Source: Oleiagrimonas sp963747595
GTDB taxonomy: Bacteria > Pseudomonadota > Gammaproteobacteria > Xanthomonadales > Rhodanobacteraceae
Direction: 5' to 3'
Assembly (NCBI GenBank): GCA_963747595.1
Contig: CAVVFO010000001.1
Span: 744,001 to 808,000 of the forward strand
Length of the DNA: 64,000 bases
The translations under genes were made by a program, and so were the position numbers. The notes under the pieces were generated by a model. It had not been told where the DNA came from. It ran no database searches and was given only the letters and a program-made list of their open reading frames with translations. The first letter of the stretch is position 1, and every line of letters begins with the position of its first letter. Below, piece after piece: positions 51,186-60,248 of this stretch.

Positions 51186-52202
51186 ATGTCACTTTACGCA
51201 GCCATCGATCTGCATTCCAGCAACAGTGTGTTGGCCATCATGGATGATGACGGCAAGCCGGTGCTGCAGCGTCGAAGACCCAATGAGCTTGAACGCCTGC
51301 TCACCGATCTGGCGCCTTACAAAAATAACCTGGTCGGCGTGGCGGTGGAGTCCACCTACAACTGGTATTGGCTGGTCGATGGCCTGATGGATCACGGCTA
51401 TACCGTGCGCCTGGTTAATACCACGGCGATCCCGCAGTACGACGGCCTTAAGCATGGCGACGATCACTCCGATGCCTTGCATTTGGCGCAGCTGATGCGC
51501 CTGGGTCTGTTGCCCGAAGGCTACATCTATCCGCGCGAGCAACGCGGCGCACGCGACCTGTTACGCCGTCGCTTCAGTTTGGTGCGTCAAGCCGTGCGAC
51601 TGATGCTGTCGATCCAGTCCAGCTTCAGTCGCAGCACCGGCAAACAACTGTCGGCCAACAAGCTGCGACAGCTGTCGCCATCGCAGCTTGTCGACCTGTT
51701 TCCCGAGCTCTCCACTCGCTACGGCGTGCTGATTCAGTTCAAGCTGTGGCTGACAGTGCAAGATCAGATCACGGCACTGGAGCACTGGATCCGCAAGGAT
51801 CTGGCGCGCCCGGATCTTCTGGCGCGTCTGCAAAGTGTGCCGGGGATCGGCCCGATCCTGGGCATGACGATCCTGCTGGAGAGCGGCGCCATCGAACGCT
51901 TTGCTTCGGTCGGCGACTATGCGTCGTACTGCCGCATGGTCGAAAGCGTGCGGCTGTCCAACGGCAAGCGGAAGGGTCACGGCAATCGCAAGTGCGGTAA
52001 CCGGTACCTGTGCTGGGCGTTCATGGAAGCGGCCAATTACGCGGTGCGCTTCGATCCGCTGATCCGGCGATGGTACGAACGCAAACGCGCACGCAAGCAC
52101 CGCATCGTCGCGATCAAGGCGGTGGCACACAAGTTGGCACGCGCCTGCTACCACATGCTGCACGAAGGCACACCGTTCGATCTCACACGCGCCTTTGGCT
52201 GA
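51186..52202 (+). mobile_element. IS110-family transposase, intact
   Basis: A 338-residue DEDD recombinase. The N-terminal RuvC-like domain has AAIDLHSSN (first Asp at residue 8), VAVESTYNWYWL (Glu), and HGDDHSDALHLAQLMRLGL (Asp pair). The C-terminal Tnp domain includes SVPGIGPILGMTILLESGAI and RFASVGDYASYCRMVESV with candidate catalytic Ser residues, then KRKGHGNRKCGNRYLCWAFM. AGGAGG lies before the ATG. The gene is complete, so the element may be active. It inserted directly downstream of the LigD genes. Confidence 0.93.
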
Positions 52203-52868
52203 TCACGCTGACGGTCGCAGGCCGGAAACGGGGTTTGGCTTCGAACCAGGACTCTGAAAGGTCGCGAACGTCGGCACCCGTGTTGTACGCAAGACCGCAC
52301 GCGGACCGAGCCATCAAGGGGTGGGCCTTGAGCCCGTGATTCTGTGCCACGCGCGACGTGCACCTGGACGGGATCCGCGATGACCGATGAGTGTTTGGAT
52401 AGCAGCAAGGGCCGCTGACGCGGCCTTAACCAGAACGGTGACTGACGCGATCTTCGCGCCGTATGAAACACAACGGCTGGTGGTCAGCGACAAGACGGGC
52501 ACTTCTCCTCGGCATGACCGGGGAAGAGCGCGTGCGGCTCTATTGACTCAAACGGCGAAATGGTGACCCCATTGATTCTGGATGCGCACAGAAACGTGCT
52601 GGAGGACCTGCGGCGTGATGCATGAAGTCTGCGGCGCCCCATCGCGGGGCGTACAGAATCCATCAAATCGATTGGCGTTGCGGCGTCCGCTTCAATTTGG
52701 CAGCGGCATCGTACATTGACGCGGTTGAACTCGGCGTCGGTCGGCTCCTGCGGTTTAGCGGACGCAGCCGGCTGTTGATGCCGCAGGCCAAGGAGAGCAG
52801 CGAAGTCTGCCATGTAGACATCGTGATACGCTCCACACGTGAGGTTGCCAAGAATAGGGGATGAGTAT
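52203..52868. other. Right flank of the IS110-family element and unrecognised sequence
   Basis: The first 250-300 bases are probably the non-coding right end of the IS; they contain a stem AAGGGCCGC/GCGGCCTT at 52407-52427 and other GC-rich dyads. The remainder up to 52868 shows short open frames on both strands (for example 52484-52813 minus) with no recognisable similarity. The right IS boundary cannot be fixed by eye. Confidence 0.4.
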
Positions 52869-53222
52869 ATGGGGGCTGTTCAAAAAGACAAAGTAGAGCA
52901 GAAGCATAAAAATTGGCTGCGTTTTATAGGTGAAAATTATGCTGAGTGCTATAAAGGTACGCGGTCTTTTGTTTTGTCATTTTGTTTCGCTTGTGGCTGC
53001 CGTGTTGATGCAGATGTAGACCTGCTTTGCAGCAAATGCAAACGCGTCGCTTGTCGCGACTGCGGGGCATGTTGCTGCGGCCGCCTCAAATATGAAGAAT
53101 GCCGCCGAAGCAACGAAATTCGAGATTGGGGCGCTGATCAGCGCGCCCAACGCATGACATATAACTTGAAAGCCGCGTTGGACGGAGCTATAGCGGCACG
53201 CAGCAAACAAAGGGAAAAGTAA
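52869..53222 (+). CDS. Cysteine-rich small protein, probable zinc binder
   Basis: A 117-residue protein with 12 cysteines, most in a central block: CFACGC, then CSKC, then CRDCGACCC. Such CxxC pairs suggest one or two zinc ribbons. The N-terminal part (KHKNWLRFIGENYAECYKGT) is basic and the C-terminus helical. Base composition is clearly lower in GC than the neighbours, as in the OLD-nuclease gene nearby. A GGGGA element precedes the ATG. I do not recognise a family. Confidence 0.65.
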   Translation: MGAVQKDKVEQKHKNWLRFIGENYAECYKGTRSFVLSFCFACGCRVDADVDLLCSKCKRVACRDCGACCCGRLKYEECRRSNEIRDWGADQRAQRMTYNLKAALDGAIAARSKQREK

Positions 53223-53223
53223 C

Positions 53224-53502
53224 GTGACTGATTAAAACGTTCTACAAAGCCGCGTCCGACGAGATGGATGCGGGCACCGTGGACAACGCGCTGCGAATAA
53301 AAAATTGCAGCCGACATACCCAACGCCAGCGAGATCGTTCAGCGTGCGAAATACATCCAGATGCGCGCACAGGAACTGTCCTTGGAGCGCACAAAAAACT
53401 CCGCACGTCCAACGGCGAACGATGTGCGGAGTTTTGTTAAACGATGGTGGGCGCTCCCGCTGAAAGTCGCGGGCGGGGCGGTTCATTGCCTTTGGCCTGC
53501 TC
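53224..53502 (+). pseudogene. Broken small gene with frame change at an A6 run
   Basis: Frame 2 from 53231 gives IKTFYKAASDEMDAGTVDNA followed by LRIK, then at the run of six A residues (53299-53304) the plausible protein continues in another frame as IAADIPNASEIVQRAKYIQM followed by RAQELSLERTK and ends at a TAG near 53500. Both parts together look like one helical protein. The only nearby start, GTG 53224, is also out of frame. It follows the Cys-rich gene by two bases and was probably cotranscribed with it. Decay is likelier than programmed slippage. Confidence 0.4.
53394..53434. terminator. Bidirectional terminator hairpin
   Basis: AAAAACTCCGCAC and GTGCGGAGTTTT form a stem of about 11 bp around a 17-base loop with A and T runs at both ends, suitable for both strands. 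It lies inside the tail of the broken plus-strand gene and three bases beyond the stop of a small minus-strand frame. Confidence 0.75.
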
Positions 53503-53598
53503 AATAGTTGCCTTACCGACCAACTGCTGAAGCTCTGCTTCAAGGGCGGCTGCGAGCGCAGACCGAGTTTCGATACATTCATCATTTTCGAGCTCCAC
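53437..53598 (-). CDS. Possible small protein
   Basis: A 53-residue frame from GTG 53598 reading VELENDECIETRSALAAALE and ending PRLSAGAPTIV before TAA. Composition is normal for a soluble helical protein with a Pro-rich tail, and a strong terminator follows directly, which supports a transcribed gene. No clear ribosome site is seen and no family is recognised. It lies about 190 bases downstream of the OLD-nuclease gene on the same strand and could be its operon partner. Confidence 0.35.
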   Translation of the reverse strand: MELENDECIETRSALAAALEAELQQLVGKATIEQAKGNEPPRPRLSAGAPTIV

Positions 53599-53783
53599 CG
53601 TTTAGGCGGAACTAGTATTTCAGCAGAGTCCGCAGAGTGTAATGACTTTGATCGGACAGTAGCCGGACGTTACCGCGACAATCGCGGTGGGGGGGCAACG
53701 TTTGAGCTCAGAGGCGTATGGGGCGGCGGCCACTTTGCGGCAGAAAAATGAGTGACGGGGCAAACGTCCCCTGCAGCGATTGG

Positions 53784-55481
53784 TTAGATATCGAATGCAT
53801 CTAGCTTCCCTTCAAGTGCTGCAGTGAGCGCACGCATTGACGAGCCCTTCTCTGCCAACAAAGCTTGATCTGGAGAGGAGCAGACTTCATTGGCCAAAGA
53901 CTCCTTGACCCTACTAAGTAAACCCTTATTCCATGCTTTTCCTTGAGATTGGAAGCAATTTTTTACGCGATCAGACCACTTGAGCTTGTTGTTTCGAAAC
54001 TCCTTGCAGTTAAGATTGACTCCAAACTCGGCGAGAATCTTAGGCATGTAAAGTGCTGGATTGATGCAGTCTTCCATTTCTGAATCATGCATGCCCTTAC
54101 AGACAGCTAGGTGGCAATCTTTTACATCAAGAAGCTTGTCCTCCTGCGCGCTTTCAAATGCCTCGCGACCTGCAAGATCATTGTCCAAGTAAACATGAGA
54201 CGCACACAGCGCAGATTGGATTTCAGTGAGCTTATGGCTCAGGTTACCGGATCCGGCGAGCCCCTCAATCGCCATTTCATTGGACTCCAGTTTGTCCGCG
54301 ACTGAATGGGACAATTGGCCAAGGATTGCACTGAGCACGCGGCGATCCGATTCTCCCTCTACAACCAACACGACGCGTGCGTGTCTCAAATTATCGGAAG
54401 CACGGACCCCGAGTATTTCCCGAATTTCATCGATGGACTTCGCCGGGTTGGCGCAATTGTCGCAAACAAGAATATTGTTCCCAACCTCGATGCGATCGAC
54501 AAACAGTGGGTTGTGCGTCGTCATGACAATTTGAGATTTAGTAGAAATCTCATTCAGTACGATACGAAGGCGATGGATGGCGCCAGGATGGAGATGGGAC
54601 TCTGGCTCCTCTAATGCCATCACAGTCGCTGCTACGGTCTTTTCCGCCCCATACAGCAGGCTAATGGCAGCCAAGCTCTTTATCCCATCACCCTTTCGAT
54701 CCAACGTTGTTGCAGTTCCATCATCAACGACGATTTCGCAGTCACGGCGCACGCTCCGATACCTCATTCTCTCCGGGACATCGACCTTCACCGAGTGGAC
54801 GTCCGGCAAAAATTTTTTCAGGGTCTTCGTAATCTGCTTGGAAATGTCTTTAAGGATTGGCTTCTGCAGCTGCGCAATTTTTTGCATCGCGCCTTGGTAG
54901 TCTGGGTTGCTCTCCAGAACCGCAAGCTTTTGCTGCACCATTTGCGACACCACTTCCGCCGTTGCAGAACTTGTGCGGATTGCAGGAATATAGGTGAACT
55001 CCAAGTTGTCACCGACAAACCTCGCAATCTTATCGGCTTTCTTCGAGAGCGCGGGGCCGCCCGGTCCCCTTTTCAGTACTTTGAAGGCCGGATTGTGGTC
55101 CGGACCAATGCGGATTTCTATTGGCAGCGTGCCGTTCAGGTTGCTTCCGACTTCAGATTTAAAGGACGCGACTTCAGCACCCGTAAGGTGAAATTCAAGT
55201 CGTATAACTGATTGCCCCTTTGGTTTTGACTCTTGCAGGTCGATCGGAAAATCCGAGTCCCAGTCGTAGATGGACCGATATATGCGTCGGGCGGAAGGGT
55301 CCCTGAATCGTGACATTCGTGCGTACGTTGCAATCGCGCTCATGCCGGTATTCAAGGCATCAAGAAGATTGGATTTTCCCTCGTTATTCGGCCCGATGAG
55401 AATTGTTCTCCGAGCCACAGGAAGCTTGTTTGCTTCGCTGATGCTACGGAAATTTCGAACGCTAAAACTTACAAGTTGCAT
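53784..55481 (-). CDS. OLD-family ATP-dependent endonuclease (ABC ATPase plus TOPRIM)
   Basis: A 565-residue protein. The N-terminal ABC/SMC-like ATPase has FSVRNFRSISEANKLPVARR, Walker A GPNNEGKSN (residues 30-38), a signature-like LDRKGDGIKSLAAISLL, Walker B VMALEEPESHLHPG (near 290) and MTTHNPLFVD (H-loop). The C-terminal TOPRIM nuclease domain has VVEGESDRRVL (Glu near 376) and YLDNDLAGREAFE (acidic pair near 432). This is the layout of P2 Old and of GajA; no UvrD-like GajB partner is present. GC is lower than the flanks. A defence role is likely but inferred. Confidence 0.9.
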   Translation of the reverse strand: MQLVSFSVRNFRSISEANKLPVARRTILIGPNNEGKSNLLDALNTGMSAIATYARMSRFRDPSARRIYRSIYDWDSDFPIDLQESKPKGQSVIRLEFHLTGAEVASFKSEVGSNLNGTLPIEIRIGPDHNPAFKVLKRGPGGPALSKKADKIARFVGDNLEFTYIPAIRTSSATAEVVSQMVQQKLAVLESNPDYQGAMQKIAQLQKPILKDISKQITKTLKKFLPDVHSVKVDVPERMRYRSVRRDCEIVVDDGTATTLDRKGDGIKSLAAISLLYGAEKTVAATVMALEEPESHLHPGAIHRLRIVLNEISTKSQIVMTTHNPLFVDRIEVGNNILVCDNCANPAKSIDEIREILGVRASDNLRHARVVLVVEGESDRRVLSAILGQLSHSVADKLESNEMAIEGLAGSGNLSHKLTEIQSALCASHVYLDNDLAGREAFESAQEDKLLDVKDCHLAVCKGMHDSEMEDCINPALYMPKILAEFGVNLNCKEFRNNKLKWSDRVKNCFQSQGKAWNKGLLSRVKESLANEVCSSPDQALLAEKGSSMRALTAALEGKLDAFDI

Positions 55482-56045
55482 CGACGTCCCCCTCGATACC
55501 TAACGCCAATTCGGCCTCTCGATGAGGCGTTGCGGCCTAGTATTGCGCAGCGCAACGGGTCTGGGCAATCGGGGATTCCTGAAGACAACAAGGGGACCGC
55601 CCCGGCGACCATGTGGCTCGTTTCATACGAAGGATTGTTGCATTGCGTGCTTTCGCCGTAAGGATTTCGCACGGCAGGTTGAAGGTGTAACGGCAGCAGA
55701 CGCCTCCGCACGGGGCAAACTTGGCTGGTTCAGGACGCACACTCGAATGTCCGCTGGTAGCCGAAGGGGGGGGGCTGCTGGCGAGGTATCACGCTCGCGT
55801 GCGTGTCTTGCTAGATGGGCAGGTATCCGTCAGGCACGTGAACTCGCCGCTTGGTGACGACGTATCCCCTCGCACGTGGAAACGCGATCCGCATGCGCGT
55901 CGTTTTGGTGCGCGGAGCCCGCCGATATCAAGCTGGTGGCGGGATCCGTTCGGATGCACATGCCGGCGGCGAGGTCCGATTCAGCAGCGTCGGGGCACAT
56001 TGGTGACGCTTGTTTGCACGGAACTCGTGAGCGGACAGGAATGCG
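55482..56045. other. Intergenic region between OLD nuclease and kup
   Basis: About 560 bases. Short frames exist on both strands but none has a convincing protein composition or ribosome site. A G-tract (GGGGGGG) lies at 55767-55774. GC rises from left to right, so the border of the accessory segment probably falls here. Promoters of both flanking genes should be in this region. Confidence 0.4.
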
Positions 56046-58019
56046 ATGAATGAAACGAACGGCAATGGGAGCGACGACAGCGACCCGCGCTCGGAAGCCA
56101 CGCAGGCGGAATCGAGATCGAAGAAGAGCGATGCGGGAGAGGTCGAGCGTGGCAAGCTGACCGGCTTGATGCTGCTGAGCCTGGGCGTGGTGTTCGGCGA
56201 CATTGGCACCAGCCCGATCTACGCGTTGCGCGAATGCTTCAGCAAGAGCTACGGGCTGGCGACCACGCCCGGCAACATTTTCGGCATCCTGTCGCTGATC
56301 TTCTGGGCGCTGATCATCGTTATCTCGCTGAAGTACGTCATTTTCATGTTGCGCGCGGACAACGGCGGTGAGGGTGGCATCTTCGCATTGCTGGCATTGC
56401 TGGGGCCGTGGGAAAACCTCAAGCGCAAACGGCGGCATCTGCTGATTCTTCTGGGCGTGCTGGGTGCGGGGTTGCTGTACGGCGACATGATGATCACCCC
56501 CACCATCTCGGTGCTGAGCGCGATCGAGGGTGTAAAGGTGGCCGACCCGCATTTTTCCTCCTGGGTGATCCCGATCACGTTGACCATCCTGGTGCTGTTG
56601 TTTGCTTTCCAGAGCCGCGGCACAGAGCGTGTGGGACGGATATTCGGGCCGATCATGTTGTTCTGGTTCCTGTCCATCGCCGCGCTGGGGATCGCCAGCA
56701 TCGTGCGGCAGCCGCGTATCCTGGAGGCAGTCAATCCGGCGTACGCGGTGGAGTTCTTCATCCGTAATCGTGGCGCCGGGTATCTGGTGCTCTCCGCGGT
56801 GATCCTGGCGATCACCGGTGCCGAGGCGTTGTACGCGGATCTCGGTCACTTCGGCCGGCCGCCCATCCGCTATGCATGGTTCGCGCTGGTGCTGCCGGCG
56901 CTGCTGCTGAATTATTACGGGCAAGGCGCGCTGTTGCTGGGCGGGGCGCCGGCGGAACAGCCGTTCTTCCACCTGGCACCGCCATGGATGCTGTATCCGC
57001 TGGTGGCACTCGCGGCGGCCGCCACCATCATCGCCTCGCAGGCCACCATCAGTGGCGCGTTCTCGCTGACTCGCCAGGCCGTGCAACTGGGGCAGCTGCC
57101 GTGGTTACGGGTGCAGCAGACCTCGGCGGAGACCCAGGGCCAGGTCTACGTGCCCACCGTCAACTGGGTGCTGATGGTCGCTGCCATCATTCTGGTGCTG
57201 CTGTTTCGTTCGTCCAGCAACCTGTCCGCCGCCTATGGCGTGGCGGTCAATTCGACCATGGCGATCACCACGGTGCTGGCGTTCAACGTAGCGCGCGAGC
57301 GCGGCGGCTGGAGCCGACCGGTGGCGCTCCTGCTGCTGGCGGTTTTTCTCTCGGTGGATCTGGCGTTTCTCGGCGCCAACGTGACCAAGATACCGGCTGG
57401 CGGCTGGTTCTCGCTGAGCGTGGGCGGGCTGTTTTTCCTCATCATGTGGACATGGCGTCGCGGCAGCACCTTGCTGGCACACCAGGTCGGCAAGGACGCG
57501 GTGGAGATGGAGGAACTGCTCGAGGCAATTGCCGAAAAAGCGCCGACGCGGGTGCCGGGCACCGCAGTCTTCGTCACCGAACGGCTGAGCCAAGTCCCGC
57601 CGATATTGCAGCATTACCTTGCGCACACGAAAACGCTGCACGAACAGGTGCTGCTGCTGACCGTGCTCACCGAACCGGTGCCGAAAACGCACAAGAACAA
57701 GCGCCTCGAGGTGAAACGCCACGATCGGGGCATCTGGCGCATCATCATCCATTACGGCTACATGCAGGGCGCCAACATCCCGTCCGAGCTGAAGGATCTG
57801 CAGATCGACGGTCTGCATGTGGATCTGGACGACATCACCTATTTCGTCAGCCGGCACACGCTGGTGACTGCCGACGCGGACGGATCATGGCGGCGCAGGA
57901 TGATGCGCTGGCGCGACCGGCTGTTCGCCTACATGCAGCGCAACGAAGTGGACGCGTCGACCTTCTATCACATCCCTTCGGACGAGGTGATCGAGATGGG
58001 GTTGCGGGTGCGTATCTGA
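56046..58019 (+). CDS. kup: Low-affinity potassium transporter Kup
   Basis: A 657-residue KUP/HAK/KT potassium-proton symporter. After a charged 37-residue N-terminus come about 12 TM helices with LSLGVVFGDIGTSPIYALRE, DNGGEGGIFALLAL, YGDMMITPTISVLSAIEG, GAEALYADLGHFGR and IASQATISGAFSLTRQAVQL, and a C-terminal cytosolic domain (GTAVFVTERLSQVPPILQHY). This is the standard length and motif set. It stands alone and converges with cfa. Confidence 0.96.
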   Translation: MNETNGNGSDDSDPRSEATQAESRSKKSDAGEVERGKLTGLMLLSLGVVFGDIGTSPIYALRECFSKSYGLATTPGNIFGILSLIFWALIIVISLKYVIFMLRADNGGEGGIFALLALLGPWENLKRKRRHLLILLGVLGAGLLYGDMMITPTISVLSAIEGVKVADPHFSSWVIPITLTILVLLFAFQSRGTERVGRIFGPIMLFWFLSIAALGIASIVRQPRILEAVNPAYAVEFFIRNRGAGYLVLSAVILAITGAEALYADLGHFGRPPIRYAWFALVLPALLLNYYGQGALLLGGAPAEQPFFHLAPPWMLYPLVALAAAATIIASQATISGAFSLTRQAVQLGQLPWLRVQQTSAETQGQVYVPTVNWVLMVAAIILVLLFRSSSNLSAAYGVAVNSTMAITTVLAFNVARERGGWSRPVALLLLAVFLSVDLAFLGANVTKIPAGGWFSLSVGGLFFLIMWTWRRGSTLLAHQVGKDAVEMEELLEAIAEKAPTRVPGTAVFVTERLSQVPPILQHYLAHTKTLHEQVLLLTVLTEPVPKTHKNKRLEVKRHDRGIWRIIIHYGYMQGANIPSELKDLQIDGLHVDLDDITYFVSRHTLVTADADGSWRRRMMRWRDRLFAYMQRNEVDASTFYHIPSDEVIEMGLRVRI

Positions 58020-58128
58020 CGGCCGGCGTATGACCGCCGGCACCCGCTGCACGCGGCGAAAACCATGGCTGTGCGGTGAACTTCGGCCTCGCCCCCTCAC
58101 CTCCCGCAGGGATTTTCTTCGGTCACAA

Positions 58129-58160
58129 CCCTCTCCCCCGAGCGAGCTCGGGGGAGAGGG
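58129..58160. repeat. Perfect palindromic hairpin between kup and cfa
   Basis: CCCTCTCCCCCGAGC and its exact complement flank a 2-base loop. It lies between two convergent genes and may act as a bidirectional terminator, although the T run after it is only CTTT. Such CCCTCTCCC elements are common intergenic repeats in high-GC proteobacteria. Confidence 0.7.
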
Positions 58161-58196
58161 CTTTCAGGCATCGAAATCCATCGTGTGTTGAACGAG

Positions 58197-59315
58197 TCAG
58201 CGCGGCACGCGGTACCCGCCGGGCACGCCATCCGGGCTGAGGGTCAGCTGCCACAGCTGATCGCGGCGGCTGCGGAAAACGGCTGCCGAGCAGGCAAGGT
58301 AGAAATGCCACATGCGACGGAAGCGTTCGTCATAGTTCTTGCTCAGCTCGGGCCACGCGGCATCGAAATTGTCGCGCCATGCGCTGAGTGTGCGGTCGTA
58401 GTCGGTACCGAAGTTGTGCCAGTCTTCGACCACGAACAGGCCTTCCAGTGCACTGGCCACCTGACTGGCGGCGGGAATCATGGAGTTGGGGAAGATGTAT
58501 TTCTCGATCCACGGGTCCGGACGCGAGGGTTCGCCGTTGCTGCCGATGCAGTGCAGCACGGACAAACCCTCCGGCTTCAGGCAGCGGCGGCAGGTTTCGA
58601 AGTAGCTGCGGTAGTTCTTGTGGCCGACGTGCTCGAACATGCCGATGGAGTACACGGCGTCGAACTGCTCGTCCAGTTCGCGATAATCCTGCAGGCGAAT
58701 CTCCACCGGCAGTCCCTTGCACAGCTCGCGGGCGAATTCCGCCTGTTCCTGGGAGATGGTCACGCCCACGGCTTCCACGCCGTAGTTTTCCGCCGCGTAC
58801 TTGAGCGCTTCGCCCCAGCCGCAGCCGATATCCAGCACGCGCTGGCCCTTTTTCAATTGCAGCTTGCGGCAGACGAGGTCCAGCTTGGCAGCCTGCGCGT
58901 CGTCCACGTTGTCGGCCTGTGCCCAGTAACCGCATGAGTAGACCAGGCGCTTGCCCAGCATGGCCTGGAACAGGTCGTTGCCCAGGTCGTAATGGGCGCG
59001 ACCCACTTCCCATGCATTGTCACCGCGCTGCATGTTGAGGAAGCGCGCCTTGAGATGCGCGATCAGGGTATCCAGGGTTTTCAGGTGTTCGTCGATGTGT
59101 GAACGCAGCAGCTTGGTGAAAAAACCGGGCAGGTCTTCCACGTCCCACCAGCCATCCATGTAGGCTTCGCCCAGGCCCAGCGAGCCGTGCGAAAACACGC
59201 GTGCGTAGAGGCGCGGGTCGTGCACCTGAATATCGGTGGGCGCATGTCCGTCGATGGTGATGCCGGTTTCGGCGAGCAGTGACCGGGCGCGGCTTTCCAG
59301 AGAGTCGTCACTCAT
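58197..59315 (-). CDS. cfa: Cyclopropane-fatty-acyl-phospholipid synthase
   Basis: A 372-residue SAM-dependent enzyme that adds a methylene bridge to unsaturated acyl chains of membrane phospholipids. Seen: GSLGLGEAYMDGWWDVEDLP, HYDLGNDLFQAMLGKRLVYS, SCGYW, the SAM site VLDIGCGWGEALKYAAENYG, VTISQEQAEFAREL, and HNFGTDYDRTLSAWRDNFDA. Length is near E. coli Cfa (382). Cyclopropanation commonly rises in stationary phase and under acid stress. Confidence 0.97.
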   Translation of the reverse strand: MSDDSLESRARSLLAETGITIDGHAPTDIQVHDPRLYARVFSHGSLGLGEAYMDGWWDVEDLPGFFTKLLRSHIDEHLKTLDTLIAHLKARFLNMQRGDNAWEVGRAHYDLGNDLFQAMLGKRLVYSCGYWAQADNVDDAQAAKLDLVCRKLQLKKGQRVLDIGCGWGEALKYAAENYGVEAVGVTISQEQAEFARELCKGLPVEIRLQDYRELDEQFDAVYSIGMFEHVGHKNYRSYFETCRRCLKPEGLSVLHCIGSNGEPSRPDPWIEKYIFPNSMIPAASQVASALEGLFVVEDWHNFGTDYDRTLSAWRDNFDAAWPELSKNYDERFRRMWHFYLACSAAVFRSRRDQLWQLTLSPDGVPGGYRVPR

Positions 59316-59394
59316 GCGGTTCAGGATTCCTTGATGTCAGGTGCGCAGGCAATGGCGTGCGCTTATGCAGATATTCGAATACGACCAAGAATAT

Positions 59395-59748
59395 TCATTT
59401 TGCCTGCTGTTTCGTCAAGACACCGTAAGTGACTGCGGTCAGTGTGTAGACCAGGTCCACCCCGGCCTCGCGCAACAGCGTCAGCATGCGATCGGCCTGA
59501 TCCCTGGTGAGCACGAATTCGGCCCGCAGCGGCAGATCGCCGGCCAGTTCGAAGAAGCTGTCGTCGTGCAGCACGCCATGGCGACCGATGCCGGCGATGG
59601 CGCGAAACACCGAACCGCCGGCAAGGCCTTCCTTGTGTGCCCGCTTGAGCAGCCAGTCGTGCATGGGCATGCCGGCGTGGCGTGCCTCGGAGTGCATGAA
59701 CAGGGTGAGATTCACGCCTTCGTGCATGTCGTGTCCGTTGGAACTCAT
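59395..59748 (-). CDS. DUF190 family protein, fluoride operon partner
   Basis: A 117-residue PII-like (DUF190) protein: MHEGVNLTLFMHSEARHAGM, HDWLLKRAHKEGLAGGSVFR and the following ELAGDLPLRAEFVL. DUF190 proteins are frequent neighbours of CrcB and of other small transporters and may regulate them by ligand binding. It starts 16 bases after crcB with a good GGAGG site, so both are controlled by the riboswitch upstream. Confidence 0.92.
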   Translation of the reverse strand: MSSNGHDMHEGVNLTLFMHSEARHAGMPMHDWLLKRAHKEGLAGGSVFRAIAGIGRHGVLHDDSFFELAGDLPLRAEFVLTRDQADRMLTLLREAGVDLVYTLTAVTYGVLTKQQAK

Positions 59749-59764
59749 GGTGAGCCTCCGAGAG

Positions 59765-60151
59765 TCAGTTGCGCAGGAACGCGCGGATGATGGCCATGCC
59801 GGCGATGGTCATGCTCAGCGACCCGATGACGTGCACGGCGACATGCGCCCCGAACCACAGATACTGCTGCCGCAACAGCAGGCTGGTGGCCTCGGCGGAA
59901 AAGGTGGAGAAGGTGGTCAGGCCGCCGAGGAATCCGGTGAGGATGAACAGCTGCGCCGCGGCCGGCAGCGCGCGGTAATGACTCAGGGCGCCGATGGCCA
60001 GGCCCATGAGCAGGCCGCCCAGCAGGTTGGCCGCAAGGGTGCCGAGCGGCACGGTGGGGAAGATCGGGTTGAGCAGGGCGCTGAACCACCAGCGCAGCAG
60101 GGCGCCGAAAGCGGCGCCGGAACCCACGGCGAGAATTGCGATGATGCCCAT
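59765..60151 (-). CDS. crcB: Fluoride efflux channel CrcB (Fluc)
   Basis: A 128-residue inner membrane protein with four TM helices that works as a dual-topology dimer to export fluoride. Seen: GSGAAFGALLRWWFSALLN, PLGTLAANLLGGLLMGL with the conserved Asn, and TGFLGGLTTFSTFSAEATSL carrying the conserved GxxGGxTTFSTF motif. A fluoride riboswitch lies in its leader. AGGAG is 13 bases before the ATG. Confidence 0.96.
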   Translation of the reverse strand: MGIIAILAVGSGAAFGALLRWWFSALLNPIFPTVPLGTLAANLLGGLLMGLAIGALSHYRALPAAAQLFILTGFLGGLTTFSTFSAEATSLLLRQQYLWFGAHVAVHVIGSLSMTIAGMAIIRAFLRN

Positions 60152-60226
60152 GAAGTATGCAGCTCCTGTCCAGGTGGGGACGCAGCGCGCACCATGGCGT
60201 GACCCTGCGCGTTCCGGTGTCGACGA

Positions 60227-60245
60227 GTGTAGTGAGGCACTACAC
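60227..60245 (-). promoter_or_regulatory. Hairpin in crcB leader, likely riboswitch expression platform
   Basis: GTGTAGTG, three loop bases, CACTACAC form a perfect 8-bp hairpin immediately downstream of the riboswitch core on the minus strand. There is no U tract, so control may act through RNA folding or Rho. Confidence 0.45.
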
Positions 60246-60248
60246 CTG

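Noticed and set aside
48428..52868. Search for a Ku gene near the LigD pieces
   Set aside because: No frame on either strand between the TraB/GumN gene and the OLD nuclease shows Ku-like sequence.
53784..55481. Assignment of the OLD protein to a Gabija system
   Set aside because: No UvrD-like helicase gene (GajB) lies on either side, so only the OLD family call is justified.
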